Source: Bacteroidia bacterium (GTDB taxonomy: Bacteria; Bacteroidota; Bacteroidia; Bacteroidales; GWF2-35-48). From it: a stretch of 55,217 bases of DNA. Under the pieces are notes generated by a model that searched no databases, was not told where the DNA came from, and saw only the letters and a list, made by a program, of their open reading frames with translations. The translations under genes were made by a program, and so were the position numbers. Shown here one piece after another: positions 26,801 to 34,840 of the stretch; the first letter of the stretch is position 1; the number at the start of each line of letters is the position of its first letter. The stretch is from contig JACREX010000227.1 in NCBI GenBank assembly GCA_016212695.1, positions 1-55,217 of the forward strand, given 5' to 3'.

Positions 26801-26971
26801 TCTTCCGTAAAAATACTCGGCGGGAAAATGATAGATACCTATTGGTTTAACATCATATTCATCTGGCTTACGGCGCTTACATTATATATTGTATTATATT
26901 TTGACCTGCTGAAAAAATTCTTAGACTATGCCGGGAGCATCCGGTTAAGGAAAAAATTTCTGCCCCATTAA
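23888..26971 (+). CDS. ABC-2 transporter: TerB-like and FHA-like domains fused to ATPase and permease
   Basis: 1,027 residues. About 1-150 is a helical TerB-like region (LLEFISFGKIPTAQEMEF then AFKIDEAEF); about 155-245 is a beta-rich FHA-like segment (YFLKYSGNDDLCLNGQSILP); then an ABC ATPase with Walker A GGSGVGKST (286-294), signature SGGQRKR (about 393), Walker B VLFVDEP (about 412) and the H-loop NIHQPSS; then six predicted membrane helices in ABCG/ABC-2 style, with a roughly 220-residue helical insert between helices five and six. The half-transporter order (ATPase before membrane domain) is that of the ABCG/White class, which exports lipids or drugs; the substrate is unknown. The N-terminal domains suggest stress-linked or phosphopeptide-linked control. 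Its stop shares TTAA with the convergent activase gene. No promoter is evident; the upstream gap is repeat DNA. Confidence 0.87.
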   Translation: MSEKILNALIRLFALVYDVTGAEGENSGRSLVESFLKRQLNNEMVEHNLELFDDYVTAYHGGIDEKEGKKVKKRASLNAMKILSICEQINEELQKEQKVLVMFQLLEFISFGKIPTAQEMEFTETVADAFKIDEAEFKNCRLFVLNKVENAPKTGDILIIDNSIIFPGAPQKHIFCDNLDDKIAVFRVKSTNTYFLKYSGNDDLCLNGQSILPGRVNTLDKGSSIRSSKISPVYYSDIAGKFLETQTKFKVVLNAEDVIFKFKNSENGIQKFNFSEESGQLVGIMGGSGVGKSTLLNVLNGNLKPQSGKITINGFDIYKDEKSVKGIIGFIPQDDLLIEELSVYQNLYYCAKLCFDNLPEEKIAECVDRALKDLDLYMIKDLTVGSPLNKFISGGQRKRLNIALELIREPYVLFVDEPTSGLSSMDSDMVMDLLKEQTLKGKLVIVNIHQPSSDIYKMFDKLIFMDKGGYPIYYGNPSDAVIYFKTIINHINASESHCVKCGNVNPEQALQIIESKVVDEYGKLTKNRKVSPKEWYGLFTNNIVPKLKKRVSENALPKNDFKIPGLLKQLKIFITRDVLSKITNKQYLFISLLEAPVLAAILAFVTRYVKTEKTGSSYHFCDNDNLMAYIFMSVVVALFLGLSVSAEEIIKDRKIRQREVFLDLSRFSYLNSKIIILFVLSAIQTLSFVLVGNTIFGIKGMTLNYWLALFTASCLANMAGLTVSSAFNSVITVYILIPFILVPQLIFSGVIVKFERLNNCLSSYHYTPVIGDLMTSRWAFEAIAVQQFRNNRFQKIFFELDREMSNNGYISNFVIPALENTLNAIERDISLNKKITKSTDDFLLLTNEIKHLEVLSKINFAQAASLNPAAFGLQDIEKTREYLKNAQKVYGAKYNAANTLRDKAYNDLVKTMGSAENVEKLRQENHNNSLAELVQNSLELEKIRVANNHFVRIKDPVYQYPENRHGRAQLYSSVKILGGKMIDTYWFNIIFIWLTALTLYIVLYFDLLKKFLDYAGSIRLRKKFLPH

Positions 26972-29900
26972 AATTTCTGCAGGTAGGGAACAAAGGCATT
27001 GTTCCTGTATTCGCCGGTGCCGTCGTAGGTGATGGTTACCACAGGCACTCCTGTGAGCCGCCTGATCTCTTGCGTCATGGCTTCGGTAACTAACGAAGGG
27101 CAGCAGAAGGCAGGGTTGGTCTGTACAAAAAGTGAAATGTCGGGATGGTTTTCAAGCAGGTAAAAAATCTTGAGAATATTATCATATGACTCACCGGAAT
27201 GAAGAAAATTTATATGGAATTTTTCAAGATGTTTTTCGAGTTTTCCGGAATGAATTTCAGGAGCCGGGCCTAAATATTTTTTAAATGGTTTATAATATTT
27301 TTCTTCCACTAATTTTGTGGCGGCAAGCACTATTTTGTATAAAGCGGGTTCTAAATATTCACCGTGGCCGACAGCCCTGCGTATCACATTATTTTGGATG
27401 ATCTTAACATATTCGTTATAAGGGGTGGCTATCACTTCTCCCCCGGCTTCTTCAATAGCATATATGAGATTTTGATTCATCACATCATGGTCGCGTACAT
27501 AGAAATCGCCGAATATTGCTACTTTGGGTCGTTGACTTTTCTGCCACGGGACACTGCCAAACAAAGCCACTGCCCCAGATATTGATTTGTCTAACGGCTT
27601 CTTTCCGCCAAAAGCATCTTCAAGTAAAAGAATGCTTTGTTCTAAAACCTTTTCAGTATCTCCTTTGCATGTTTCATAAGGCCTGATTTTACATCCTACT
27701 TTGCGGAGCAATCCGCCGAACATATACGCAAAATAAGCATAAATGCAGGCATTGACAGATATCTCTAAGTGCGTGAGTTCGCCTAAGTACACGTCAGATT
27801 TTTCAAAACCTTTTCTATATGATTCGAAGATGCTTTTTATGAAATAGGGAAACAGCCTTATGTTGCACGTGAGCCGTGTTTCAGCCATCCACAGGATCGT
27901 ATTGGAAGGATTCAGGTTATGCTTTTCCACGTATTCGATAAATTCCTGCGCAATGATATTCACAGGCAGGCACTGGCCTGTATTATGAGCCATGCTTTTT
28001 TTAATAATAAGATCAGATGAGTTCATCAGCCGGGCATCAATGCCCACCCTTTGCAGGTTGGCTACAAGAAAACGCGATACTATGGGGTCCCAGCCAGGGA
28101 ACAACAGGGTTTTGTTGCCGATCTTTGTTACAGGGGAAGGGAGGATTTGAAATGATTTTGGAGTCTGTGTTATTGCCCTTTCTCCCGCATGGTTCCGGAA
28201 TGTCCGTATCGCCGCTTCAATGCGGGTTTCGTAGCCTGTGTTGGAATCATGATCATCGGTTTGCAATATCAGGTAAGGTTTTCCGTAAGCGTCCATTACC
28301 TTTTTAAAATATTCGATGATGAATGAATCGGGCGCGCATTTAAATGCCGTGACTAATACGGGATATAAGCCTTTGGTATGTGCCACAGTATAGGCAGTTC
28401 TGAGTATCTTTGCAGCAAAGTGCCAGGGAATTTTTTTGAGAAGATTCTCCGTTTCTGCCTCTGTAAGATTTTCTTCAGGAATCATATTCTGGAAAAAAGT
28501 TTTGATTCCCATCCCTGTAAAAATATCAGGGATACCTTTGTTCATGGCTTTTGAAAACACCAAGTAGGGCCTTCCCAACAGGACGACAGAAATATTTTTT
28601 TCCGGAGTAAAGTTTTTCAGGAAAACATGGCGCCATTCCCGGGTTTGTTTATCATATATTTTTGATGCTTTATCAAATGCTTCAGCAATTCTTAAGGGGT
28701 TTATCCCTTTTTTAAATAAGGGTTGCAGGCATTTATATAATTGAGTAACCGTATTTATTTTTCCTTTTTTGAAATTCAGGAATGGCGACAGGCATTTATA
28801 GCGGATGTTGTTATTTTCCAATGAATGGATAAGAGGCGCGCCGAACTGGGAATAATAACAGTAATTCCTGTCGGAATTTTTTGGTTTTTGTCTTGCTTCG
28901 AGACAGACCGGAAGAAAGATATAATCCGCTTTATCCGCCAGGTATGCCATATGACCATACAGTGAATTAATTGGAGCGCAAAATTCAGCTCCGGCCATGC
29001 GTTTCCCGGTTTTGACGGACTCATGGAAATTCTCGCTGGTTATGTTACGGATAGATAAATAATTGAAAAACGACTGCCAGAAGCTGAGTTCATCAGTAAG
29101 GTGCAATGCTGCGGGTATACCAATGGTTATTTCATTTCTGTAATTTTTTTCAGGATAGCTGCTGAATATTTTTTTTCTTTCTGCAATCAGATCAAAACCC
29201 GATTGGTTATTGCTAACAAATTTTTGCGTATCGTCATCGCGGCCGCAGAGAAATCCGTAACTTACTTTTTCGCCCTGAACGGTCACAGCGCTGATCCTGC
29301 AATGGTTGTTGCAAAGGCTGCAGGTTTCAGAATTTACAGGTATTTGTTCTTTATATAGATTTAATCCGCGAAACCGGGATTCATTTATTTTTTCGTCATG
29401 CAGTAAAAGCGCTGCTCCCAAAGCCCCGGTAAGATGACAGTATTCAGACACGAATATTTTTTTCTTCAGCCTTTGCTCAAATGCCGCCACCAATGATTTG
29501 TTTTTGGCCGTAGCGCCCTGGAAACAGATATTTTTTCCGATCCTTGCTTCGGATGCCACTTTTTTCAGATAGTTTTCTGTTACGGAATGCAGGGCTGCGG
29601 TCAGTACTTCATTCACCGAATATCCCTGTCCAAGGAGCCGGTTGATATCGCGTTCCATAAAAACAGTGCAACGGTCGCTGGTGAGCGGAGCCCTCACTCC
29701 TTCAGTCCTTAAAGCATATTCTTCCATCAGGCAACCGGATTTATTTGCCTGCTCTTCAATAAAACTTCCCGTTCCTGCCGCGCATACGGAGTTCATGTTT
29801 GAAAAAATTACCCGGCCGTTTTGCATCAGGGTGAATTTGGCATCCTGGCCGCCTAACTCAATGATGGTATCGGCGCCGGGATTGAGTTCAAAAGCGGCTC

Positions 29901-31176
29901 GTGCGTGTGATGTGATTTCATCAACTACCAGGTCTGCCCTTATAATTTTTCCGATGAATTTCCTGCCTGAACCTGTTGTCGCCACACCGCTAAAAACAAA
30001 TTTTGCATTTTTCTTTTCAGACAAGCCGGAAATGATTTCAAATATAGCCTGCACGGCAGAAAGAGGTTTTCCGGCTGTGTAAGTGTAAAAACCTGCAACC
30101 GGCTTTTTCCCGGTTGTTGATATCATGGCTTTGGTACTCGTGGAACCGATGTCAATTCCAAGATATACCTCATATTCCTTCCCGGGTATCAGATCAGTAT
30201 ACACATCTGTCTGAACCGAAAAATTAGAGGAAGAATGAACGGATGTGGCAATATAAGAATCTACAAATTTAAATTCGGGATAATGAGACGATTTCAACGA
30301 TAAGGGCTGATAGTAATATTCTTTTTTTGTACTGTCCTTTTGCAGGATATGATCGAGAGAACGGATATGAAAATCTGGATTAAATACATTTTTTTTCAGG
30401 ATCAGCAAAGCGGCTCCTATAGCACCTAGCAGATGGGATTGCCCGTCAACGAGCAGTTGGGTATGAAGTAATTTTTCCAAGTGAATGACCACTGCTTTAT
30501 TTTTGGAAACACCGCCTCCGAATACTATAGGGGAAATCGGTGTTTCTTTACAAAATAAAGTATCGGCAACATTTTTTGCAAGCCCCTTGCACAGGCTGTC
30601 GCAAATAGCTTCTGGCGAATATCCTTTCTGCTGGGCGTGTATAAGATCGGTTTTGGCAAACACCGCGCAGCGCGAAGCAATATCGGGTGTTTCACCCTTA
30701 TAACGCAAAGCGGTTTCGCACAGTTCGCCGATGCTCGAAAAATTCAGACGGGAAGCCTGCTGGTCGAGGAAGCTACCGGTGCCTGCGGCACACGAAGAAT
30801 TTTTGACCGTACTGTCGTAATTTCCTTTTTCATCGAAGTTGATCATCATGAATTTTTCTGCTCCAACCACGATGATGGAGCGTGCTGCCGGATATTTATT
30901 TTTAACGGCTGCCATTACCGCAACTTGTAGATCGTAAATAATTACTTTCTCCGGATCAAGGCACGATGCTGCTGTAGCCGCTATCCCGCGAACATCCGTC
31001 AAATCGATCTCTTTGCTTAGCGATTGCAGACATTCCCTAATCTGACCCTGATGAAAACGGTAAAAGGAATCGTGTATTTTTCCCGAGAGGTCGGACTTTA
31101 CGACAGACAAAGATAAAGACCCTATATCAACACCTAAAACAAACCCCGGGTTCATATTGAATGGATTCCATTTCAT
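26968..31176 (-). CDS. Double BadF/BcrA-type CoA-dehydratase activase with DUF2229-like C-terminus
   Basis: 1,402 residues. Two ASKHA-type ATPase modules of the 2-hydroxyacyl-CoA dehydratase activator / benzoyl-CoA reductase family: the first from residue 13 (VLGVDIGSLSLSVVKSD), the second from about 335 (YLGIDIGSTSTKAMIS). Each keeps the cluster-ligand pair, Cys in SCAAGTGSF / VCAAGTGSF and Cys in ASRCAVF / SDRCTVF. A Cys cluster follows (CSLCNNHC...GFLCGR, about 623-650), then a long C-terminal region resembling DUF2229 and related dehydratase-like modules. Members hydrolyse ATP to drive low-potential electron transfer from a [4Fe-4S] cluster; the big fused form has no settled function. No dehydratase subunits lie nearby. 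It implies an anaerobic or facultative lifestyle. It stands alone in this window. Confidence 0.85.
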   Translation of the reverse strand: MKWNPFNMNPGFVLGVDIGSLSLSVVKSDLSGKIHDSFYRFHQGQIRECLQSLSKEIDLTDVRGIAATAASCLDPEKVIIYDLQVAVMAAVKNKYPAARSIIVVGAEKFMMINFDEKGNYDSTVKNSSCAAGTGSFLDQQASRLNFSSIGELCETALRYKGETPDIASRCAVFAKTDLIHAQQKGYSPEAICDSLCKGLAKNVADTLFCKETPISPIVFGGGVSKNKAVVIHLEKLLHTQLLVDGQSHLLGAIGAALLILKKNVFNPDFHIRSLDHILQKDSTKKEYYYQPLSLKSSHYPEFKFVDSYIATSVHSSSNFSVQTDVYTDLIPGKEYEVYLGIDIGSTSTKAMISTTGKKPVAGFYTYTAGKPLSAVQAIFEIISGLSEKKNAKFVFSGVATTGSGRKFIGKIIRADLVVDEITSHARAAFELNPGADTIIELGGQDAKFTLMQNGRVIFSNMNSVCAAGTGSFIEEQANKSGCLMEEYALRTEGVRAPLTSDRCTVFMERDINRLLGQGYSVNEVLTAALHSVTENYLKKVASEARIGKNICFQGATAKNKSLVAAFEQRLKKKIFVSEYCHLTGALGAALLLHDEKINESRFRGLNLYKEQIPVNSETCSLCNNHCRISAVTVQGEKVSYGFLCGRDDDTQKFVSNNQSGFDLIAERKKIFSSYPEKNYRNEITIGIPAALHLTDELSFWQSFFNYLSIRNITSENFHESVKTGKRMAGAEFCAPINSLYGHMAYLADKADYIFLPVCLEARQKPKNSDRNYCYYSQFGAPLIHSLENNNIRYKCLSPFLNFKKGKINTVTQLYKCLQPLFKKGINPLRIAEAFDKASKIYDKQTREWRHVFLKNFTPEKNISVVLLGRPYLVFSKAMNKGIPDIFTGMGIKTFFQNMIPEENLTEAETENLLKKIPWHFAAKILRTAYTVAHTKGLYPVLVTAFKCAPDSFIIEYFKKVMDAYGKPYLILQTDDHDSNTGYETRIEAAIRTFRNHAGERAITQTPKSFQILPSPVTKIGNKTLLFPGWDPIVSRFLVANLQRVGIDARLMNSSDLIIKKSMAHNTGQCLPVNIIAQEFIEYVEKHNLNPSNTILWMAETRLTCNIRLFPYFIKSIFESYRKGFEKSDVYLGELTHLEISVNACIYAYFAYMFGGLLRKVGCKIRPYETCKGDTEKVLEQSILLLEDAFGGKKPLDKSISGAVALFGSVPWQKSQRPKVAIFGDFYVRDHDVMNQNLIYAIEEAGGEVIATPYNEYVKIIQNNVIRRAVGHGEYLEPALYKIVLAATKLVEEKYYKPFKKYLGPAPEIHSGKLEKHLEKFHINFLHSGESYDNILKIFYLLENHPDISLFVQTNPAFCCPSLVTEAMTQEIRRLTGVPVVTITYDGTGEYRNNAFVPYLQKF

Positions 31177-31219
31177 GAATGAAATGGTGCAGCAAACCTA
31201 CATGAAATTTTAAAATAAG

Positions 31220-31227
31220 CAAAAATA
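31220..31227 (-). promoter_or_regulatory. Possible -7 element for the CoA activase gene
   Basis: Minus strand TATTTTTG (TAnnTTTG) 44 bases upstream of the ATG at 31176. No clear -33 partner. Confidence 0.33.
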
Positions 31228-31327
31228 AAGATACAGTTTAAAGCATATTTACAGAAATTGAGTTTTATTCATTTTTTCTTAACAATTTTATAACAATTAG
31301 TTTAGATAAATTTTTAAAATAAATATA

Positions 31328-31335
31328 TATTTTTG
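31328..31335 (+). promoter_or_regulatory. Possible -7 element for the porin-like gene
   Basis: TATTTTTG matches TAnnTTTG, 55 bases before the preferred ATG at 31391. The -33 side is only AT-rich. Confidence 0.35.
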
Positions 31336-31390
31336 AGCCATTGATATTTTGATTTATCAGAAAAATCGTATGGAATTTAATGACTATAAA

Positions 31391-32488
31391 ATGATAAAAC
31401 ACAAATTGTTTCTGCTTGTTTTTTGTTTTGCCGCCATTCACGGATTAGCCCAGGAAAACAAAGATGAATTTAAACCTTCCGGGAAAGTGGTTTCACAGGT
31501 ATTTGGCGATTATTATTTCGTGGCTCATGCCGATACCGGAATTTTAAATATTTCCAATAGCGTATTAAAAAAACAGAAAGAGTTCAACGCTTTTACTTTA
31601 AGAAGGGCTAACCTGGGCTACGATTATAATTTTACTCAAAAATTCAGCGCTCTTATTCGGATTGAGGCAGATGAGAGCGCCGCTACAAATGAAGGAAAGA
31701 ACTTAGTCTTCCTCAAAGATGCCCGCCTGAAATGGAATGCGTTTAAAAATCACGATGTCCTTATCGGACTTCAGTCTACTTTCTCGTTTGAAGTATCAGA
31801 ACAGGTTTGGGGCCATCGCCATATCGAAAAAACAATAATGGATTTAAGAAAAGCAGTATGCACAAGAGACTTTGGCATTTCTCTTCGGGGAAAAGTGTTC
31901 GATAAAGGAAAGGTATATTATAATGTAATGGTTGCGAATAATAGTTTTGTTGGACCAGAAACAGACAAATACAAAAGAGGGTACCTGAACATCGGATATA
32001 AACCCACGGATAGCAGCGATGTGGTGGCTTATGCAGATTACAATCGTAAAATGAAAACTTTTGTCGGGAGCAAGGAATATTTAAAAGATGAAATTGTAGC
32101 AGGCTTGTTTGCCGGTGTTAAAAAATCATTGTTTGCCGCGGGTTGTGAAAGTTATTACAAATACGCCATGAATGGTGATATTTATCCGAATGCCGATAAC
32201 ATTAATGATACGGCAGGTCTGTCTTCTGTCGGCGTTTCAGTATTTGGTTCCTTACGTATAAATAAAATTTTTGGCGTTGTGGCGCGTTACGATTTTGTTG
32301 ATTATAATATCCGTCAGAATGCTGTATGGGATTACAGGCACTATATTATTGCAGGCCTTACCTGGAACCCTGTTAAAGAAATTTCTATCAGTCCGAACCT
32401 TATTGTAGAGATGTACGAAAAAACAGCAACCCGAAAAATTGATCCTTCTGTGTGGCCGCGGCTTACTTTTAGCTGGATGCTGAAATAA
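31391..32488 (+). CDS. Outer-membrane porin-like beta-barrel protein
   Basis: 365 residues from the ATG at 31391, chosen because it opens a signal peptide (MIKHKLFLLVFCFAAIHGLA) with cleavage after AQ; the frame extends 14 codons further upstream. The mature protein begins with a charged segment and then alternating strands (FNAFTLRRANLGYDYNFTQK, FSALIRIEADES, FGVVARYDFVDYNI), and ends in a hydrophobic strand with an aromatic residue (RLTFSWMLK). This resembles phosphate-selective porin-like proteins of Bacteroidota, but the substrate cannot be assigned. It stands alone between the divergent activase gene and a 434-bp gap. Confidence 0.75.
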   Translation: MIKHKLFLLVFCFAAIHGLAQENKDEFKPSGKVVSQVFGDYYFVAHADTGILNISNSVLKKQKEFNAFTLRRANLGYDYNFTQKFSALIRIEADESAATNEGKNLVFLKDARLKWNAFKNHDVLIGLQSTFSFEVSEQVWGHRHIEKTIMDLRKAVCTRDFGISLRGKVFDKGKVYYNVMVANNSFVGPETDKYKRGYLNIGYKPTDSSDVVAYADYNRKMKTFVGSKEYLKDEIVAGLFAGVKKSLFAAGCESYYKYAMNGDIYPNADNINDTAGLSSVGVSVFGSLRINKIFGVVARYDFVDYNIRQNAVWDYRHYIIAGLTWNPVKEISISPNLIVEMYEKTATRKIDPSVWPRLTFSWMLK

Positions 32489-32630
32489 TCTATCCCTGAT
32501 ACATCGGGCTTATCAAATGGTCAATTGTTATAAGTCTTAGCAACCAGTTTAGTCATTCGTTTTGGTTCATGGTTTTCAACCCCATTGACTATTGACATAA
32601 AACCAAACAGGCAATTTTGACTATAAACCC

Positions 32631-32659
32631 TGCCTTGCTATCAGGCGGGATAGGCAAGG
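32631..32659. repeat. Imperfect palindromic element (CCTTGCTATC / GATAGGCAAGG)
   Basis: Arms of 11-12 bases with one unpaired C, loop AGGCGG. It is far from either gene end and lacks a T-tract, so it is read as a dispersed palindrome rather than a terminator. Confidence 0.5.
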
Positions 32660-32851
32660 TATCCCGTTTTTAATATAAATCGTTGTATTACGTTAATCCC
32701 GGGGTATTAAAAAGTGATGAAAAAATTAATTAAAGATTCAAAATCGTAAATAATTTTGGTTAAAAAGGCATTGGAAAATCATGGTTAAACGACCACTTTA
32801 TTAACAAAACGCCCTATTTATTCACAATTGATGATTTTTTTTGGCTGAAAA

Positions 32852-32882
32852 TTTGCAGTATCAAAGAAAGGCGGTATATTTG
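32852..32882 (+). promoter_or_regulatory. Canonical Bacteroidota promoter of the HU gene
   Basis: TTTG at 32852-32855, a 19-bp spacer, then TATATTTG at 32875-32882, a full match to TTTG-N19-TAnnTTTG. The ATG follows 40 bases later, after an AT-rich leader ending in AACCTCTAAAATTTCATTATT. Confidence 0.78.
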
Positions 32883-32922
32883 CTTTATTTAATTATTTAT
32901 TAACCTCTAAAATTTCATTATT

Positions 32923-33204
32923 ATGAACAAAGCAGAATTGATTGATTCAATTGCAAAGAAAGCAGAATTGACAAAAGCACAGGCTAAAAAGGCTGTAGAT
33001 GCTTTAATTCACAGCACACATGACGCTCTCAAGAACAAGAAAGACGGACGCGTTGCATTAGTTGGTTTCGGTACTTTCCGCGTAGCTAAAAGAGCTGCAA
33101 GAATCGGAAGAAATCCAAAAACAAAAGCTGAAATCAAGATTCCCGCAAAACATGTGGTAAGATTCAAAGCAGGCAGCGATTTGTCAAAAGCTGTTAACAA
33201 GTAA
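32923..33204 (+). CDS. hup: HU family DNA-binding protein
   Basis: 93 residues, the usual HU length. The sequence MNKAELIDSIAKKAELTKAQ and the conserved arm GFGTFRVAKRAARIGRNPKT followed by KAEIKIPAKHVVRFKAGSDL are diagnostic. HU dimers bend and compact DNA without strong sequence specificity. It has its own canonical promoter (32852-32882) and terminator (33223-33258), fitting a highly expressed monocistronic gene. Confidence 0.97.
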   Translation: MNKAELIDSIAKKAELTKAQAKKAVDALIHSTHDALKNKKDGRVALVGFGTFRVAKRAARIGRNPKTKAEIKIPAKHVVRFKAGSDLSKAVNK

Positions 33205-33222
33205 TTTCTGCTTGTTAGGCAC

Positions 33223-33258
33223 AAGAGGGAGAGCATTTGTTCTCCCTTTTTTGTTTTA
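33223..33258 (+). terminator. Rho-independent terminator of the HU gene
   Basis: Stem AGGGAGA (33226-33232) / TCTCCCT (33241-33247), 8-base loop GCATTTGT, then a T-run TTTTTGTTTT. It lies 19 bases after the HU stop and excludes the upstream extension of the next reading frame. Confidence 0.85.
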
Positions 33259-33283
33259 TGCAATCCTATTACTTTTCGTATCC

Positions 33284-34333
33284 ATGGGTCATCCGATTTT
33301 TTCCGAAATCAGCATAGAAGAGTACCTGAAATCCGAACCGCTTCTTCCGATGATTGATGTCCGCGCTCCCGGCGAGTTTGAAAAGGGACATATTCCGGAT
33401 GCAAATAATATTCCTGTCTTTTCAGATCATGAGCGGGCTATTGTTGGTACAATTTATAAACAGAGATCCAACGAAGAGGCGATAAAACTGGGACATGAAT
33501 TAGTTAACCCCAAACTGAATCAATTCATTAAAATTTCAAAAGAAATCGCTCCCCGGCTTAAAGTAGCTGTGCATTGCTGGCGCGGCGGAATGAGAAGCCG
33601 TGCCTTTGCCACACATCTGATATCGGGCGGATTTAAAAAAGTATATGTAATTAATGGCGGTTACAAAACATTCCGGAATCATGTTTTAAAATTTTTCAAT
33701 CAAGATTTCAGGCTTAATATTATCGGTGGATTCACGGGCAGCGGAAAAACCCAAATTCTTAAAATTTTAAAAACAGCCGGAGAACAGGTGATCGATCTGG
33801 AATATCTTGCGAATCATAAAGGGTCTGTATTTGGCGGCATTGGCAATATGCGCCAGCCAACGGTTGAACAATTTGAGAACAACCTTTTCTGGCAATGGAA
33901 AGATATGGATCTGTCAAAACCCGTTTGGCTGGAAGACGAAAGTTTTAACATCGGCCCGGTTAAAATACCCCTCAGCCTTTTCAGGAAAATGAATGAAGCA
34001 CCGCTTTATTTTCTTGAAATTCCCAAAGAAGAAAGAGCCCGGTATCTTGTTTCTGAATACGCAGCATGCAATAAAAAAATACTGGCTTCAGCCCTGCAAA
34101 AATTAAACAAAAGATTGGGCGGTTTAAATACAAGAAAAGCTGTGGAATTTTTGTATTCCGGAAATTATTATGAAGCGGCTATGCTGGCGCTTACGTATTA
34201 TGATAAATCATACCGGAAGGCATTATCAGGCAAAGATTCCGGGCAGGTTTTTCATATCAGGCTGAATGATTCGAACCATCAGGTAAATGCATCACTGGTC
34301 ATGAATTTTATAAAATCAAAAAAACATTCATAG
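33284..34333 (+). CDS. mnmH: tRNA 2-selenouridine synthase
   Basis: 349 residues from the ATG at 33284. Upstream codons of the same frame run through the HU terminator and are rejected. The N-terminal rhodanese domain begins EYLKSEPLLPMIDVRAPGEF and has the catalytic cysteine in VHCWRGGMRSR (Cys98; the E. coli protein uses Cys97). The C-terminal half carries a P-loop (GGFTGSGKTQ, about residue 148) and LEDESFNIG. The enzyme replaces sulfur of 2-thiouridine with selenium from selenophosphate at the wobble base of certain tRNAs (SelU/MnmH, formerly YbbB). This implies a SelD elsewhere in the genome; none is in this window. Confidence 0.93.
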   Translation: MGHPIFSEISIEEYLKSEPLLPMIDVRAPGEFEKGHIPDANNIPVFSDHERAIVGTIYKQRSNEEAIKLGHELVNPKLNQFIKISKEIAPRLKVAVHCWRGGMRSRAFATHLISGGFKKVYVINGGYKTFRNHVLKFFNQDFRLNIIGGFTGSGKTQILKILKTAGEQVIDLEYLANHKGSVFGGIGNMRQPTVEQFENNLFWQWKDMDLSKPVWLEDESFNIGPVKIPLSLFRKMNEAPLYFLEIPKEERARYLVSEYAACNKKILASALQKLNKRLGGLNTRKAVEFLYSGNYYEAAMLALTYYDKSYRKALSGKDSGQVFHIRLNDSNHQVNASLVMNFIKSKKHS

Positions 34334-34352
34334 GGGTGGTCTCTGCAGAATA

Positions 34353-34381
34353 TTGGATCCTTGAAAAATTGGTTAGTTTTG
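34353..34381 (+). promoter_or_regulatory. Possible promoter for the thioesterase-DUF5686 pair
   Basis: TTG at 34353-34355, an 18-bp spacer, TAGTTTTG at 34374-34381 (TAnnTTTG). The ATG at 34431 follows 49 bases later. Confidence 0.48.
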
Positions 34382-34430
34382 TTATGTTAAAAATCTTAAC
34401 TTGTGCGGCAAAATACAATTAATCATTATT

Positions 34431-34829
34431 ATGAAAAAAAAACATAAAGGAGATTTGTCCATTCAGGTAGTGGCCATGCCTGCAGAAACTAACCCTTCCG
34501 GTGATGTTTTCGGAGGCTGGCTGATATCTCAGATGGATATTGCAGGCGGAATATTTTGCCAGAAAATTGCAAAAGGCAGGGTTGTTACCGTTGCGCTCAA
34601 TTCAACAACCTTCAGATATCCTGTATTCGTTGGCGATATCCTGAGTTGCTTTGTCAAATTAATCCGGATTGGAACTACTTCCATTACCGTTCACATCGAA
34701 GCATGGGTTAACAGGGCTTTTGAAGAAGGAAAAATAATTAAAGTCACAGAGGGCGATTTTACCTATGTGAAAGTTGATAAAAACAGGAAGCCTGAAGTAA
34801 TTAAAAAAGTTAACCGGAAAAAAGCCTAA
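34431..34829 (+). CDS. YciA-like acyl-CoA thioesterase
   Basis: 132 residues from the ATG at 34431, chosen over a start ten codons earlier because family members begin close to MKKKHKGDLSIQVVAMPAET. The hotdog-fold signature ETNPSGDVFGGWLISQMDIA, including the catalytic aspartate of this family, and VTVALNSTTFRYPVFVGDIL are typical of YciA-type acyl-CoA hydrolases, which release free CoA from fatty acyl-CoAs in the cytosol. The next gene starts 11 bases later, so both are probably co-transcribed. Confidence 0.9.
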   Translation: MKKKHKGDLSIQVVAMPAETNPSGDVFGGWLISQMDIAGGIFCQKIAKGRVVTVALNSTTFRYPVFVGDILSCFVKLIRIGTTSITVHIEAWVNRAFEEGKIIKVTEGDFTYVKVDKNRKPEVIKKVNRKKA

Positions 34830-34840
34830 AGGAAGACATC

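Larger units (their letters stand above)
32489..32922. other. 434-bp intergenic region with a hairpin and the HU promoter
   Basis: No gene visible. It contains a short CATTGAC/TATTGAC heptamer pair (32583-32596), an imperfect hairpin TGCCTTGCTATC (32631-32642) / GATAGGCAAGG (32649-32659), AT-rich sequence, and the strong promoter of the HU gene near its end. Confidence 0.75.

Noticed and set aside
32631..32659. Rho-independent terminator of the porin-like gene
   Set aside because: It is over 140 bases after the stop, the stem is imperfect and no T-tract follows.
33212..33283. Upstream extension of the mnmH frame (MLGTRGRAFVLPFLF...) as a membrane segment
   Set aside because: It translates the HU terminator and its T-run; the ATG at 33284 fits the family length and the Cys98 position.
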